DNA from: Clostridiales bacterium | Lineage (GTDB): Bacteria > Bacillota > Clostridia > Oscillospirales > Acutalibacteraceae | Reading direction: 5' to 3' | Length of the DNA: 8,722 bases | Assembly (NCBI GenBank): GCA_012728445.1 | Contig: JAAYFA010000260.1 | Span: 1-8,722 of the forward strand | Shown here: one piece after another, positions 6,995-8,722 of the stretch | Layout: every line of letters starts with the position of its first letter | Numbering within the stretch: position 1 is the stretch's first letter | Program-made: the position numbers and the translations under genes | Notes under the pieces: model-generated | What the model saw: the letters and a program-made list of their open reading frames with translations, nothing else | Told to the model about the DNA's origin: nothing | Database searches by the model: none

Positions 6995-7120
6995 ATGCGC
7001 GCCGAGCTTACTCATGGCTCCGTATTTGAATACGCGGCCGACCTCAATGGGGATAGCGTCATGGATACGTTTGATTTGAACATGATAAAAGTTGTAGTAT
7101 TAACATCATATCAACCTTAG
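6995..7120 (+). pseudogene. Orphan dockerin half-module, remnant 3' end of a gene
   Basis: A 41-codon open frame ends in a TAG at 7118. It contains EYAADLNGDSVMDTFDLNMI, a clear single dockerin segment with loop residues D, N, D, D and D in the right places. There is no ribosome site before its ATG, no signal peptide and no first dockerin repeat, and it is out of frame with the preceding gene. Its helix (DLNMIKVVVL) looks more like a standard dockerin than the intact copy just upstream. An intrinsic terminator begins at the very next base. The simplest reading is that the 3' end of an older dockerin gene survived a deletion or replacement. A translated short peptide is less likely. Confidence 0.7.
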
Positions 7121-7153
7121 GCAGTGCCGGTGAGAACATCGGCACTGCTTTTT
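7121..7153 (+). terminator. Intrinsic terminator after the dockerin remnant
   Basis: A 12-bp stem (7121-7132 with 7137-7148, one G-U pair) closes an AGAA tetraloop and is followed by TTTTT. It starts directly after the TAG of the remnant and 177 bases after the stop of the InlB-repeat gene, which probably now uses it. The remaining 132 bases to the next gene are AT-rich and show only weak promoter matches, such as TACAAT at 7218-7223. Confidence 0.9.
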
Positions 7154-7285
7154 ATACATGTTTGTTGAATTTTTTTTTATTGTTCTTAATATGGGCTATT
7201 TCATCGTCTTAATGTTATACAATTTAGAAGTAGTATTGGATATTTTTGGTTAGCACGAGGGCATCAAAATTTTGGAGGTTTAATT

Positions 7286-8722
7286 ATGAAATTGAAAAAG
7301 CGTTTATTCAGTCTTGCTTTAACTATTGCAATGGTGCTTAGTATTTTACCTTTGTCGGGTATTGGTGCTTCAGCATCGTACACTGCAAAATTTCAGTTTG
7401 ACGCGAAAGGCAAATTCACCGTGATGCAGCTTGCGGACATTCAGGATAATCAATCCGTCGAACCAAGAGCAATTGCATTAATTACCAATATGATTGCCCG
7501 CTACAACCCAGACTTGATTGTCTTCACCGGTGACAATGTAACGGGCGGTCTAAACTCTTCTAACTTTCAATCATCGGTCAACCAGTTTACACAGCCTATA
7601 ATTAATGCCGGAATTCCATTTGTCGTTACATTCGGCAACCATGATGATGAATCGGGTGCCCCTTCAAAAGACACGCAATACAATTATTATAAGTCTCGCG
7701 GCGGCAATTTGTTTGTTGACCACGACATCCCTACCCTTACGGGTGCAGGCAACGGTGTGGTTCCGATTTATCCGAATGGGCAAACAACCGGTGATCCCGC
7801 GTTCCAAGTTTATGTAATGGATTCCGGGTCATATGCTTCGTCGGGCGGCTATGATTGCCCCTATACCGACCAAATTGATTATTATATTCAAAATAGCCAA
7901 GCCTATCCAACGGTTCCTTCTTTATGGTTTATGCACATTATTATTCCTGATGTTTTTTACGAAACCATGACAACCACCAATAATGGCACAACCGGGCGCA
8001 GTGGAAACGGCTCAGCATTCGGCAGCAGTACATATTATCTTCAAGCAGATAAGATAAACTGGGCAAAATCCGGACAAGCTACAACAATTGCTGAGATGTA
8101 CAAGGAACTGCCTTGCCCGGCAAAGCCGGCAACTTATACGAGCACCGCTCACAAGTCATCCCCAACCTATGGTAGCAAGACTTTATATGAATCCTGGGTT
8201 GCTTACGGCAATATGCTCGGTAGTTATTATGGGCACGATCATCAAAATTCATTTGTCACAACAACTCAACATGGGATTGATATTGGTTTTGGAAAATCAG
8301 CGGGTAAAAGCTCATACAATGATAATAATCCGGGTGCCCGAATTTATGAGTTAGATGTTAATGGAACCTACTCAACCCATAATGTGACGGAGTCAGATCT
8401 TACGAAAGCTCAAATCTTTTTTGACGCGAACGGCGGCACAGGTGAAATGATACCGCAGTTTATAACAAAAAGTTCATCAGCCAATATAAAAGCAAATGCT
8501 TACACAAAAACTAGCTCAACATTTTTAGGTTGGGCAACTTCGCCCACAGGCAATGTAGTTTATGCAAACGGAGCCAACTATAGCATCGGTTCAGTTGATG
8601 CAACTCTTTATGCCAAGTGGACCGCGACATCGAACATCACCTTCAATGCCGGCGGCGGCACCGGCGGGACCGGACCAACGACTATGGCGGTCGGCGCGGC
8701 GCTTACTGCTCCTGCTGTAACG
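7286..8722 (+). CDS. Secreted calcineurin-like metallophosphoesterase with InlB-type repeats (3' end beyond window)
   Basis: 479 codons are visible and the frame is open at the right edge. The signal peptide has KLKKR, a hydrophobic core and an A-S-A cleavage site at residues 28-30. The metallophosphoesterase domain spans about 40-365. Its motifs are D51-I-Q, G82-D83-N84, G117-N118-H119-D120, H217 (in FMHIIIPD) and G316-H317-D318-H319, the ordered metal ligands of the Dcr2/purple-acid-phosphatase-like group. The first motif has Gln53 where DxH is usual. From residue 376 a long-type InlB repeat runs to about 446, and a second begins at 450 and is cut off. The enzyme probably hydrolyses phosphate esters outside the cell; its substrate is not evident. 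The ATG has GGAGG 7 bases upstream. A dockerin or anchor may lie beyond the window. Confidence 0.9.
   Translation, partial: MKLKKRLFSLALTIAMVLSILPLSGIGASASYTAKFQFDAKGKFTVMQLADIQDNQSVEPRAIALITNMIARYNPDLIVFTGDNVTGGLNSSNFQSSVNQFTQPIINAGIPFVVTFGNHDDESGAPSKDTQYNYYKSRGGNLFVDHDIPTLTGAGNGVVPIYPNGQTTGDPAFQVYVMDSGSYASSGGYDCPYTDQIDYYIQNSQAYPTVPSLWFMHIIIPDVFYETMTTTNNGTTGRSGNGSAFGSSTYYLQADKINWAKSGQATTIAEMYKELPCPAKPATYTSTAHKSSPTYGSKTLYESWVAYGNMLGSYYGHDHQNSFVTTTQHGIDIGFGKSAGKSSYNDNNPGARIYELDVNGTYSTHNVTESDLTKAQIFFDANGGTGEMIPQFITKSSSANIKANAYTKTSSTFLGWATSPTGNVVYANGANYSIGSVDATLYAKWTATSNITFNAGGGTGGTGPTTMAVGAALTAPAVT
8411..8722 (+). repeat. InlB-type repeats in the metallophosphoesterase
   Basis: The first repeat (8411 to about 8624) starts FFDANGGTGEM, has FLGWATSPTG in its centre and closes LYAKW. 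This is the classical longer form, like repeat 10 of the upstream protein and unlike its 62-residue form. The second repeat starts at 8633 (NITFNAGGGTGG) and is interrupted by the window end. Confidence 0.85.

Noticed and set aside
7605..8354. Out-of-frame open stretches inside the metallophosphoesterase gene
   Set aside because: The main frame is open from 7286 to the window end with all the phosphoesterase motifs in order; the others have no supporting signals.

Overview
The window looks like chromosome from an obligately anaerobic, Gram-positive bacterium of the Clostridia type. The evidence is purine-rich GGAGG ribosome binding sites, sigma-A-like promoters, intrinsic terminators, a multi-subunit iron-sulfur flavoprotein complex of the kind found in strict anaerobes, and secreted proteins built from InlB-type (Listeria-Bacteroides) repeats and dockerin-like modules. 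The genus cannot be named from this sequence.

Left part (1-3026, minus strand): a three-gene operon read right to left from a strong promoter (TTGAAA-N17-TATAAT). It encodes a NuoE-like [2Fe-2S] subunit, a NuoF-like NADH/FMN subunit with two extra C-terminal [4Fe-4S] clusters, and the N-terminal 224 residues of a fusion of a NuoG-type [2Fe-2S] domain with a GltD/NfnB-like FAD oxidoreductase. The first two genes overlap by 4 bases (ATGA). This composition fits soluble flavin-based electron-bifurcating complexes, most closely the Sporomusa-type transhydrogenase (Stn). An accessory module of a bifurcating hydrogenase or formate dehydrogenase remains possible, because the operon runs off the left edge.

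Middle (2953-4249): a divergent control region separates the operon from a complete Gfo/Idh/MocA-family dehydrogenase on the plus strand, most like inositol 2-dehydrogenase. Its likely promoter -10 element lies inside a perfect palindrome, and a clear intrinsic terminator follows the gene.

Right part (4250-8722, plus strand): two genes for exported proteins. The first is an 828-residue protein with a signal peptide, ten tandem InlB-type repeats (repeats 2-9 are exactly 62 residues each), a linker and a two-repeat dockerin-like C-terminus, with no recognisable enzyme domain. Between the two genes lies a 41-codon orphan dockerin half directly abutting an intrinsic terminator, apparently the remaining 3' end of a lost or rearranged gene. 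The second gene, cut by the right edge, encodes a secreted calcineurin-like metallophosphoesterase followed by at least one and a half InlB-type repeats. The two exported proteins therefore share a surface-display or adhesion module, joined in one case to a phosphoesterase and in the other to a dockerin-like module.

No tRNA, rRNA, CRISPR array, insertion sequence or riboswitch was recognised.
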